Shown: positions 12,800 through 23,296 of the stretch, one piece after another
How positions within the stretch are numbered: the stretch's first letter is position 1
Layout of the letters: each line of letters starts with the position of its first letter
Assembly (NCBI GenBank): GCA_034687125.1
Contig: JAQGBZ010000180.1
Location: 1 to 64,000 of the forward strand
Direction: 5' to 3'
DNA: 64,000 bases
Source of the DNA: Neelides folsomi
Taxonomy: Eukaryota > Arthropoda > Collembola > Neelipleona > Neelidae
Notes under the pieces: model-generated
Database searches by the model: none
What the model saw: the letters and a program-made list of their open reading frames with translations, nothing else
What the model was told of the DNA's origin: nothing
Program-made: the position numbers and the translations under genes

Positions 12800-14400
12800 T
12801 CATTTACGGATGGATGGAGATGAAGAAAAATTCAATTTGATACGCAGAACCTGTATTTGATCTCATTTTATTCACTATACTATACATATCTATTTACATA
12901 TATGTTATAGGATATCAAGTATTATAAGGTACTTTTACATGTTTGATTTTATTATTGTATGGATATGGAATAAATGAAATGGTGAATTGGTGAACACGGA
13001 GTAAAAATGTGTGTATGAATGACTGGGAAGTCATATGAAATTTGTTGGTGTTTTGTAAAGGAGATTGCATTCTTGGAAGATGGACTGAGCGTCGATTTCT
13101 AGTAAAGTGGATTGAGAGATAATCGGGCGGATCCATTAGCGGCCAATAATGGATTTACCTTGTTCAGAGTTTATAAAAGAGGATATGGGTCAATTCATTG
13201 TCTTTTGCCCTTTCTTAACTTGTAAATGCCGCGAGAATGACAAATCCCAATTATTTTACTTCCCATTTTTTTTGCAAATACCAATAATATATTATTTATT
13301 CGATTATTATATATTATTTGTTAGATTTTTAATACTTGTAACTCTGAATAATAGTAATTAGTAATAAAATATTTTTTAAGTTATAATAGGAACACAAGTC
13401 AAAGCCTTTATGGAATTGGAATTTTTAAATCAATCTGAACTAAGTTCAAAATAAAAATAATAAAATTACATACTTGTATGGTATATCATAATATCAGATA
13501 TCATAAATAATATTTTAATATTTGGGATAGAAAGACATACAAATAAGTACCGCATTTGTATTGAATACTTTATAGAAAATTATAGCTTCAATTAAAAGTT
13601 TAAAAATACTTATAATTATAACAAACTATTAGTGATGAAAGTAATGATGACAAAACTTGAAGGTGGATGATTTGATGATGTAATCATTACTCCATTTATT
13701 TTCTGGTAATAAAACCAATGAGTGATAAATTGAGTATTTTCCTTTATTGCTTCATATTTCATCCTCAATTACTAATTACCCGGAAAGTTTTGCATTTTGA
13801 AAAATGCAATGGAGATAAACTTTTTTGGATGACAGGAGGCAATTAGCATTGAGAAAGATTTGATTCATAATAAACAACTTTCACTATAACATATAAAGAT
13901 ATTAACACATAAAAAACCTAAACAGGTTGAGAAATTGACATCTTAACGATTGTATTTAATACATTGTAATAAAAAAAACTATAAATGATAGAGAAATAAA
14001 TTAAAGTTATTCTTACATTAACATTAAATAAGTGGTAAAAACATGGAAGGTTCTTAACGGCACTTTTTGATATATTAATAAATTATTTCGTTTGATTCAT
14101 CCTGTAACTATTTATTTATTAATTATTTAAATACTCTCAATTTCTGAAATCCGTACGTTATTCTGCACATTATTCTTATTTTCTCACATTGCAAGTATTT
14201 GACATAATTCCTAGTTCGTGTTAAAAATATTTATAAATTATTGACTTATCCTTTACCTATATAACAACCGTTAATTCTGTATTTAATGGGTAAACGCTTA
14301 TTGATATTTAAATTTTAAACAATGAGTTGTTCGTGGATGGTGTATAAAATATATTTGCATTTAAAGGCCCGCTAGCGTTCAGTATAATTCGCTGTATCTC
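12800..14400. other. intergenic DNA, no gene seen
   Basis: AT-rich, with scattered short frames on both strands that lack splice partners or recognisable similarity. The minus-strand 3' end of the ING gene lies at its right edge. Confidence 0.5.
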
Positions 14401-14419
14401 TAGATCATGCAGATTCGGA

Positions 14420-15678
14420 TTATTTCTTCCGCAACGGCTGACACTTTGGACAATACCACTTTCCTTTTGGAATTGATGATAATCCCATGCAGCCTATATG
14501 GAACCATTCAATTGGGCACTGTAAAATAAAATTATCATTTTAGAATAACAATTATAATTTTACATAGCTTAACAATTGTGCTTTAATATTTAATTATGGT
14601 TTTAAAAATGTGATTTAATATTTAATTGCAGTTTAAAAAAATTCTGATTTTATATATTTAATTATGATTAAGTTGTAATTTACCTCTGGGTTGTCACACG
14701 CAATCATTTGGCCGTAAGACACTTGATGGCAGATACAGTAAGTGGGTTCATTGGGGTCAACTGGCATGTCAAGGACATCACCGCTGCCTCCTCCGCTGGA
14801 ATTAGCCGCTTGTTCTGCTACGGCCACAATCTCGGACTTCTTCTTCCTCAAGGGCGACTTGGGCTTCTCGTCGATGGTCTCGGTTACTTTGGAAGACTTT
14901 TTCTTCTCGTTTGTGGTGGGAAGGTCGCGTTTCCGCCCTCGGCCCTTCTTTCCAGTCTCTTTGGAGTCGGAGGTAGAGGGAGGGGAAGCGGCACCCGATC
15001 CGCCATTCCGGATCTCGCTCTCGAACCGGGCCAAGTCGGAGTCAAGACGTCGAATGTGTTTGTCCACGAGCTCGTAGGTTTGAATTGCAAGTTGTACTTT
15101 GTCATCCCCGTACTCCTTTGCTTTGTTGAACAATTTCTAAAATCGATTTAAGACATATTTAAGAATATTATTATTATTACAAAAAATATTATTTTAAATA
15201 ATTAGATATGCTTATAATAATATGGTATTGTTTATGGTTAATAATATTAAAAAAATTATTTTACTTGTATTTTAGCTGTTAGCTCTCGTCTTTTTTCTGA
15301 TGAATTGACCGATGTGGACCTTAAGAATTCATCTCCGAGATGATCAATTTCCTGGAGGATTGACTGAGCCCGCCCATCCAAATTCCTCATTAAATTGAAA
15401 TTCCTCTGGAGTTCAACTGGAAGACTCTCTAAACCTACAATAAGTCCATCTAATTAATCAATTATACAAAATATGATTATATTAACAATGACTCATCGTA
15501 TCAAAAAGGCTAATCAACAATATTACAAATGATGTGTATTTAGTAGAAATAAAGACAAAAACAAACTGTTGTCTGCAAAGAGGCATAGGGTGAAAGCTGA
15601 AATAGAAAGTTAATATTTCAACAATTAAATCTCTGACTTACTTTCGAGGTAATGTTCTAAATAAATGGCCGTTGTCAT
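14420..15678 (-). CDS. ING5: inhibitor of growth protein, ING4/ING5 type
   Basis: Chromatin reader subunit of histone acetyltransferase complexes (HBO1/MOZ type for ING4/5); its PHD finger binds H3K4me3 in the nucleus. Four exons join in frame to 252 residues: 15678-15642, 15434-15265, 15136-14684, 14518-14420. The N-terminal ING domain begins MTTAIYLEHYLESLESLP and continues to about residue 105 (YGDDKVQLAIQTYELVDKHI). A basic, Lys/Arg-rich, presumably nuclear-localisation linker follows. The PHD finger is complete: C203, C205, C216, C221, H227, C230, C243, C246, after the ING4/5-like DMPVDPNEPTYC. It ends in RKK shortly after the PHD, like vertebrate ING4/5 and unlike ING1/2 with their longer tails. 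ING4 and ING5 cannot be separated here. It shares a short divergent promoter region with YKT6. Confidence 0.93.
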
Positions 15679-16174
15679 TTTGTCTTTAACCGTCCCCTTC
15701 CAGGATGTCCCAGGCAGTAAAATGGGAGGAATTCCTCCGTCAGGTCCTCCACTTCATTGACCTCAAAGTGGCGGTCGAGTTGTCAGTTTGGGAATTCAAA
15801 AGGGCCGCCGAGGGAGGGGATTCTTATGTCACGTGATCCCCTCCCACCACCTGTTTCCACTTCCTCAACTCTCAAAATCTCAATCTCATTCAATTCAATC
15901 AGAGTTCAATATTTCTTTATATATTTTTATCTAATAAATATATAATCAGTTACTCATATTGACTCATTGTTGAATGAGTCAGCGGTAAATTAATTAATTG
16001 ATAAACTCATTCTATTGGATTCCTATATTGTTAAACTGCCAATTCTCATATTCCAAGTGAAACCATTCAACTCAAAATTGGAATTTTAAATATTTTGTAA
16101 TTTTAAAAGTGGATATTGTTCAATGAGAAGCAAATTAGATATATTTTAACAGTGTGTATATGTAAGTTTACAAA
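15679..16174. promoter_or_regulatory. divergent intergenic region between ING5 and YKT6
   Basis: About 500 bp separate the start codons of two housekeeping genes pointing away from each other. The ING side (about 15690-15870) is relatively GC-rich while the YKT6 side is AT-rich. A shared bidirectional promoter is a reasonable inference; no core element was clear. Confidence 0.45.
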
Positions 16175-17208
16175 ATGGTGAAGTTATATGCCATCAGCGT
16201 TTTCCGGAGGACGATCGAGGGCGGGGAAGGGTCGGGGACGTTATTGAAGGGCGTTTACGATCTCGCTTCTTTTGGCTTCTTCCAACGAACCTCCGTACAA
16301 GAATTCATGATCTTCGCTTCAAATATTACTGTTGAGAGAACGATGCCAGCAACAAGGCGCTCGGTCAAAGAGCAAGGTCATTATTTATCATAATAACATA
16401 AATCATAATAACATACATTTTCTTTATTTTTCTGATTTTAATTTATAATTATGTAATTAATATAAAACTTTCTCTTTATAAAATAAATGATTTTTAATTA
16501 AATTCTTTCTAAATCCAGATTACATTTGCCATGTATTTGTCCGGAGTGATGGGCTGAGTGCGTGTCTGGTGTCGGATTCTGAGTATCCTCACAGAGTCGC
16601 CCACACACTCCTCACCAAAGTACTCGATGACGTCTCCGCTCAGGCCGATTGGAGAAAAGGGAACGAAGAGACTTTTAGGAATTACAAAGGCATGTTATTT
16701 AATTACATTATTGATTATTGAACGCTATTGTAAAATAATTTATAAGTAAATAATTATTTCTAATATAAATTTTTCGTATTTTAATATTTTAAATAAAATT
16801 AAGGATAAATAGTAATTTACTCTAATTTAATTTTTTTTTCTTTTTACAGCATTGGATGCATTTCTTGTCAGATATCAAAATCCTCAAGAGGCCGACCCAC
16901 TCACTAAAATCCAAGCTGAACTTGATGAAACCAAGATAATCATGGTGCTTATATTTAAGATTAATCTTTATTTTCATAGTATTTCATTTTTACGCTTTGT
17001 TTTATAACTTTAACTAACGCAAGAGCGAGTATTTATGAAATTAAAATTTTTAATCGAATTTTTTGCTCTACAGACGGACACGATAGCTGCAGTGTTGGAG
17101 CGTGGTGAAAAGCTCGACGACCTTGTGGCAAAATCTGAAGGTCTCTCCGCCCAGTCGAAGATGTTTTACAAGACGGCGAAGAAAACCAACTCATGTTGCA
17201 ATTTCTAA
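16175..17208 (+). CDS. YKT6: synaptobrevin homologue YKT6 (v-SNARE)
   Basis: Longin-domain R-SNARE used in ER-Golgi, endosomal and autophagosome-lysosome fusion. Four exons join to 200 residues (human 198): 16175-16376, 16519-16689, 16850-16944, 17074-17208. The longin domain occupies about residues 1-130 ([26 protein letters not shown]). The SNARE motif follows ([33 protein letters not shown]), ending [14 protein letters not shown]. The second intron begins with GC rather than GT (AAAG|GCATGT); only this choice keeps the frame. The C-terminus is CCNF, so the lipidated Cys would be the first of the pair if CCNF acts as the CAAX box; most YKT6 proteins end CC plus three residues. Orthology is secure. 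Confidence 0.94.
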
Positions 17209-17952
17209 ACACTGTAAATCCAAAATCATTAAAATCTGTCTAAAACCACCGCTATATATTATACCTATTAAATGTAAAAAATTGGTCGTGTTAAATAGAT
17301 GTTTAATGATAGAAGCCAAGAACTCAACCTTCCCTATATGAACATCATTGATTCCATTATTCCAACAACCAGCCATGAATATTTTTTGTATAAAGAAACT
17401 AAAGACTCATTAAGTCCTAATTATTAACCAAGTTTATGTACATTAATTAAATCATTCAACACTGTGCATGCATCCCAAGAACCAATTAATATTTAACCGT
17501 TAAATGTGATTTAGATATAATTTATACATATTTTGAGATTCCTTTGTAGGTTCCATATATCCCAAATAGTAAAGGAGAAATTCTTCATTATTTACCAAAA
17601 CTTTGTCATTTTAATTGTTACATTTATGTTGATTGTCATTTAAGTAAATTGATGCTATATTTTATATAATTTATTTTGTAACTTTTAATTTATATATGCA
17701 ATTACTTATTCTGATTATTTATCAGTTTTAAATTATGAATTAAATTTTGTATTAGCATATTTATAAGTGCAAACGAGGTAAAATTATTGATTTACAAATC
17801 CTAAGGTTGTATTAAATATGCCTAATCAAAGAAAATAAATTATTTAATGCTATACTCTGTCAACATATCCCATACATTCCTATACATTTGATTAAATGCT
17901 CATTCGGCATTAATTGGAGATTAAAAATGTAGATAAAAGAGAGCAAAAATTC
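17209..17952. other. YKT6 3' flank and intergenic DNA
   Basis: AT-rich; YKT6 3' UTR with nothing else recognisable before the tRNA gene. Confidence 0.5.
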
Positions 17953-18024
17953 TGGAGATGCGGAGGATTGAACTCCGGGCCTCTCACATGCGAAGCGAGC
18001 GCTCTACCACTGAGCTACATCCCC
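17953..18024 (-). tRNA. tRNA-Ala (CGC)
   Basis: Read on the minus strand, a complete 72-nt cloverleaf. The acceptor stem GGGGATG pairs with CATCTCC, with discriminator A. The D arm is GCTC/GAGC with the AGTGGTAGA loop. The anticodon stem CTCGC pairs with GTGAG around TTCGCAT, giving anticodon CGC at 17990-17992. The T arm CGGAG/CTCCG encloses TTCAATC. A T5 run just after the 3' end (17945-17949 on the plus strand) would stop RNA polymerase III. No intron. The A and B boxes look intact, so the gene is probably active. Confidence 0.97.
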
Positions 18025-18273
18025 AATAAGTAAACTTAACCTCGCCCAATCTTCACAAAGATCCACAGTGTTTCTCTCGCCATATCCTTCACACTTCTTC
18101 ACGTGTTTTCAACAACTCTGAGTTTAATTTAAAATCTGTTCTCCGAAATACCCGAATTTCGACCATTTGGGTTTAACCATGGTTTAATTGTAAAGTTCTT
18201 ATAAAGACTGTAGTTGGCAAGGAATTAATATCATTTGAATAATAATCTCCAAAACGACTAGGAATTTTGTAAA

Positions 18274-18813
18274 GTGTTTAAGAAATTGGGTTGTATGAGG
18301 GTATTTAGCCGGTTCATTTGGACAACTTTAGTCAGAATGGGAGAACGAGAAGGGAGAATTAAACATTTGATTGAATCGGAATTGAAGCCATCGGTACTGG
18401 AAGTCCTCAACGAGTCCTACATGCACAATGTTCCTAAAGGGGCAGAGACCCATTTTAAGGTCGTTGTAGTCTCGCCGGAATTCACTGGAATTTCTCTTGT
18501 TAAAAGACATCAAAAGGTGAAGAAATGTAAAAATACAGTTAAAATAGGAATTGAAATTAAATTATTTTTAATTGACAATGAAATTAAAATGTGTTATGCA
18601 ATAAGTTCAATTGGGTAGAACGTAGGATGTTGAGTGAAGATAGTAAATGATCAAATTAATAAGTTTGTTTTATTGCAGGTTAACGGATTGTTAAGTGAAG
18701 AATTCAAGTCAGGTCTTCATGCATTGTCGATCGTTGCTAAAACTCCAGAAGAATGGGAAAAGTTCAACGTCGTCGATGCAAGTCCAAAGTGCTTAGGAGG
18801 ATCAAAGAGATGA
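18274..18813 (+). CDS. BOLA1: BolA-like protein 1, mitochondrial
   Basis: BolA family protein that pairs with glutaredoxin 5 in mitochondrial iron-sulfur cluster handling. Two exons, 18274-18516 and 18679-18813, give 125 residues. The first about 22 residues (MFKKLGCMRVFSRFIWTTLV) are basic and hydrophobic, typical of a mitochondrial presequence. The BolA fold follows: RIKHLIESELKPSVLEVLNE, then the diagnostic THFKVVVVSPEF, then RHQKVNGLLSEEFKSGLHAL and LGGSKR at the end. The PPGSETHF-like segment reads PKGAETHF. A second in-frame Met at 18295 could also start the protein and would leave most of the presequence. Placement with BOLA1 rather than BOLA3 rests on the long ETHF region and the CLGG tail. 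Confidence 0.92.
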
Positions 18814-20613
18814 TTTAAAGACTAATTTAATATAACTAGGAATGCCACAATTATCTAGATATTAATCATTTGAAAATTTACTTGTCAATTGTCTTTATCT
18901 AAATATATTTAATTAAGTGTGAATAGAATTAAGGTCTTTGTATAAAAGTTTTTGCAAATCGAAAAAATATATATTTTGTACTAAAATAATCAATTCTTGC
19001 GTGTAAATGCACAATGGAAAGAGTCTTAACTTTTTTATTTGAGTCATATAATTGGAGTATTTGGGTTAAAAGAAAGTGTTCAAATGGGTTTTTTCTCTTC
19101 TCATCCGGACTCAAAGGAAAAGGACATTCGGGAGTCGGGGAGGGAGAAAAGGGTCGTTAGAGCAGAAGACGGTCGGCGGAGGAAAATTTAACTGCAAATG
19201 TGTGTATTGACGAAGTTTCCCCTTCGGTCCGTTTACGACCCTTTGCGGAATCATTTCCTCAACTTGTAATTTCCTTCACCAGTTCCCCTAAACACTTTTT
19301 TAACGTCTCCCCGCCTTTAACCTCAATCTCTCGGACGTTGAGTGAGGGAGGGCAGTAAAAGGTCACTTCCCGGAAAACCCTTCCATGGAACAACGTCTTT
19401 TCCATTGCGACCAAACGACCCCAAACCTTCCCTTGCGCAAAATGTCCCTTTACACTTTTTTCCACATTGTTCAAAATTAATTATATTAATTAATATAAAA
19501 TTACAAAAAAAAACTTGTAATGATTATTTAGTTTTACAAACAATTTCGTTGTTAAATTTTTTAATGGCACATTTTGCAAAATTGTTATGCTTTGCGAGAT
19601 TTAGATTTAAGTTTAAGTATTGTATTTTTAAGTAGATTTTCCAACCTTCATGTTTCCGATTTGAATCTCACGAGGGTCGTAAATTTATAGTGCACTTTTT
19701 TAGCCTTTTCATTTATCATCATCATCATCATGTAAAGTCCAGGAGTTGGAGTGAGAAGATGAACATTTTACGTCTTTCGCCCAACTTTATATGCTGTGCA
19801 TAAAAGGGTGAGTGAGAATGGACGTGGAGTAATAGCCACATCCCTCACATTGAGAAAATGTTTTTGCAGAAAGGATTTATGACTTTTAACTCTTTATGAC
19901 TCTCCTGCATTAATCGATATGAGGGGATTATCCAAAATTATTACATGTTATTGCAGATTTCAAATCTGCCCGAATTCTTCCCTATATGTATTTATAACTT
20001 TCTGCATTATTTTATATAGTACTCTTAGATATGTTACATTCGAGATTTCCAGACAGTATAACTAACATTAAGTGTGTGTATAAATATAAAATACATACCG
20101 GTTGGATTGAACTATTTATAATTCCATCATATGTATTGCTGAAAAGTTTTCATCTACTGATTATTGTGATTATAAAGAAATAAACTTATGTGTACTTATT
20201 ATACATAGATACAAACTATAACTTATATCTTCTAATGAGTTATTAAGATTTTTACATAATTATAATCCAAGTGAAAATAAATATTCTACGATTCTATCGT
20301 TATCATTTAAATTTTAATCTTAATCTGTTAACTTTCTTTAGATATATTATAATAAATTTAGTTAAAACGAAAATTGCAAATTATAACAATTTTCATAATA
20401 ATAACAATTAAAATTTAAAGCATGAATGAATTGTAATATACCAGGTAAGTAATTACTCTTACTCACCTAAATAACAACAATTGTGATTTTATAAAGCAAG
20501 TTTATTTATCAGTAATGTAATAACTTATAGAACAAACTTTAAAAAACAAAACAATATATTTATGTATTATCTTGCCAATGTTAATTTTTCCCAAAAATTA
20601 CAGGCCTGCTGCA
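18814..20613. other. intergenic DNA between BOLA1 and the EB-module gene
   Basis: A GC-richer patch at about 19090-19480 is open on both strands for 70-100 codons but has no recognisable similarity or splice partners. An ATC trinucleotide run sits near 19717-19731. The rest is AT-rich. Nothing else seen. Confidence 0.45.
20501..20506 (-). promoter_or_regulatory. poly(A) signal of the EB-module gene
   Basis: AATAAA on the minus strand about 110 nt after the stop codon of the cysteine-rich surface protein. Confidence 0.4.
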
Positions 20614-21736
20614 TTAATTTTTAAAAGTAAGGACAATTAAAATATTGATAAGAATAAAATATCCAAATGAATTAAATGTTGAGATTGTTCCAGAAGATCC
20701 ACCAATTTCAGAATCTTCAGGATCCACACACCAACCATACCGGAATTCAAGCCCTTCCTTGCAATTGCACTTTTTATTAGCACAAACAAGTTGAGCAAAG
20801 TCCGTATTTAAGCAATCTCCATCCAATTCGCAGGTTCTTCCATATTTCCCAAAACAAGTTGTATTTCCAAAATGTTCCTCATATCCATCCAAACATCTAC
20901 AATATCCAATTCGGCATTCAGAATATTTCAGTTTACACTCTGTTTCATATTCCCCGTCCTCACAAACCCCTCCAATTGCATTGACAACACATTGACTCGA
21001 TTCTTCATTAATCTCATAAAGCGGTCCGCATCCGCATTGATAATTTTCTCCCTGGTCGGACGACAAACAACGTAGAAATTTCTCGTCATTACAATAATTA
21101 TCTCTATCTCTGTAGCACGGCGTGTTAAAATCCCCATAGCAAAACTTGTACGTTTCTTTCGTATTGACTGAATATCCATCCTTGCAAGTGCAGATTTGGT
21201 CTTTGCAAATTATGTGTTCAACATTTGGATTGCAAATTGTTTCCTCTGAGCAAGGAGATCCGTGCACAGGCAAACACGTGCCCCCGTCAATCCAAGAATG
21301 ATCATATCCTTCTTCACAAAGACATTCGCTGCTCTCTTCATCACAATAACCAAATTTGACGCAAGTGATGTTTAAAAAATGTTCTCCGTGGTCGTCACAA
21401 GGTTTATAGGGCATGGCCCGACATTCCTCCATTTGGGGATCGTAGAGGAAATCATGATCGCATTGGCAAATTGAAGGAAGTTCGCTTCGACCAAAGCAAA
21501 TTTGATATCGATATTGATTACACCGATTTTCTGAACTGCAAATCGAATCATAGTTTGGAAAGCAAGAATCAACTGGTGCGTAATAATGATGGTCATCTGG
21601 GCAGTCTTGTTGAGTTGAAGTTCCAAATTGTTGAATAAAGTAGAAAATCCCCAATATTTTCTAAATTTTAACAAATTATTTTTTATATAATTAATAACAT
21701 AATTATGATTTTTCTTACAATGAAATTCTTGTCCAT
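20614..21736 (-). CDS. EB/EGF-like cysteine-rich surface protein, 354 aa
   Basis: Extracellular multi-module protein of unknown role. Two exons: 21736-21719 (only six codons, MDKNFI) and 21660-20614, joined in phase 0. The joined N-terminus is a signal peptide (about residues 1-20). The rest is a run of cysteine-rich EGF-like/EB modules with recurring C-x-C-x(2-3)-GY patterns such as CQCDHDF, CLCEEGY, CTCKDGY, CRCLDGY and CNCKEGL. A Ser/Thr/Gly linker and a hydrophobic end (FGYFILINILIVLTF) suggest GPI anchoring or a C-terminal membrane segment. Similar proteins in arthropods and nematodes include EB-module and NimC/Draper-like families, but I cannot assign orthology. The tiny first exon is inferred from a good donor and acceptor and from the leader it completes. 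Confidence 0.85.
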
Positions 21737-22927
21737 GATGGAAATTAAACCCTTCACATAAATTTACGATAATAATTTCTTGATTGATATAATTAATCAA
21801 ACAAGACCATGGGCATTATCGAATTTATTTAAATGTTATTAAATTGGATTTTTATTTATAGAGAGGATGAATCTTAAGTTTTAATGATCAAATTTATTAA
21901 AATTAAATGAAAAGTATGGTGAAATTAAAAATTCCACATATACTACATTCTAATTATTATTATCTTTTGGAAAATAAAGATATAATTTGAAATGAAGATA
22001 TTTGATAATGAAGATAGAAGAATCCAACAATTAACAATTACGACAATTAGCTTGATTAAATTGATTATGTATGTAGTAAGGTAGTAACAATTACAATCTA
22101 TGCGATAATAACTTTTAAGTTATAATTATATAAATCAATACCCTGTTATTACATCAAATATATTCTTTACAAAATCAATTAATTAAAAAAATGTAGTAAT
22201 AATGTATTAGTTAATTATATATTAGTTAATTCTACTATTAATTAAATGTTGAATTTTTTAATGAATTGATAATTTATAATAATACGTACCTATACAGTAT
22301 AGGCTATACTCTATAACACTGATAAAATTTAAGGTCAAAATATCATTGTAAATAGTTTCATTTCTGGACAGTTTACAATTTAAAAAATAAAAATATTAAT
22401 AAAAATATAAAATAAAATGTTATTTTAGATTTTTATTGATTTTTATTAAGTCTAGGATATGTATGCAAGTTTATTGCATGTTACGATTTACGGCTTTGTT
22501 ATCGTTCTAATAAATCGAGTACCTATATTATGTAAGTACATTCATGTAACTATTTATACTATATCTATTTACTTACTTACATGCATAATGAATTAAATAT
22601 CGTATTCCAGTACCGGTCTTAATGCAAGTTTATATGAATATTTGCAACATTTTTACATAACTTATGTAAGATGGCTATGGGATTTCAGATACGAGATAAG
22701 GATACATTATAATTTGGTTTAATGTTTAGCATATTCAAGATATTGAGCACAAAATAATTCAACGAGATAAATCTAAGAGCTATAAAATGTATACGAGCTT
22801 CAATCCACGGTTGAACTAATTTGGTAATTGAAGATCGCATTCATTAAAATCTTAATTTCTATACGATCTCATTGTTGAGCCGCAATAGGAAATTGCAATT
22901 AATAACTTCTTTTATTTCATTCATAAT
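21737..22927. other. AT-rich intergenic DNA, no gene seen
   Basis: Upstream of the EB-module gene. No open frame of note and no recognisable repeat. Confidence 0.5.
22920..22927. repeat. 8-bp target-site duplication, left copy
   Basis: TTCATAAT immediately before the left terminal repeat of the MITE; the same eight bases follow the right end. Confidence 0.85.
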
Positions 22928-23288
22928 CAGGGTAGGCAAAGATTGCTTTTTGGGTTTTTGCTTTTTCAGTTTAAACTACCTTTTTGCTAGCAAATTTTGA
23001 GCAAAAAGCTACTTAGGTTTTTGCTTTTTGGTTAAATGATCAAGAATATAAAATAATAATTTTCTGGAAAATTTTTAATTTGAATATATTTTATATTAAA
23101 AACCTGAACTGAAGTATAACTTAACTCATTATTAACGATTTAATACTATTTATTTGTATTAAACAAAGTTATAGTACGAAAATATTCAAATTCAAAAAGC
23201 AATTAGCAAAAAGCAAAAAGGTAAGTTAAAAAAAACCAAACCAAAAAGCAACGACGGCTAGCAAAAAGCTACTTTTTTGCCTACCCTG
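22928..23288. mobile_element. non-autonomous hAT-type DNA transposon (MITE), 361 bp
   Basis: The ends are perfect 13-bp inverted repeats, CAGGGTAGGCAAA on the left and its complement on the right, flanked by the 8-bp duplication TTCATAAT. An 8-bp duplication plus a CAGGG terminus is the classic hAT pattern. Both subterminal regions carry many copies of GCTTTTTG or its complement, the sort of reiterated motif hAT transposases bind. There is no coding capacity, so it must have been moved by a transposase made elsewhere. Perfect ends and duplication suggest a fairly recent insertion. Confidence 0.9.
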
Positions 23289-23296
23289 TTCATAAT
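23289..23296. repeat. 8-bp target-site duplication, right copy
   Basis: TTCATAAT directly after the right terminal repeat, identical to the left flank. Confidence 0.85.

Noticed and set aside
14708-15151. Plus-strand frames of 111 and 147 codons.
   Set aside because: Antisense shadows of the ING exon 15136-14684, which carries the ING and PHD motifs.
19259-19474. A 71-codon minus-strand frame (starting MNNVEKSVKGHFAQGKVWGR) in a GC-richer patch.
   Set aside because: No recognisable similarity, no splice partners, and the opposite strand is open over the same patch. Too weak to call a gene.
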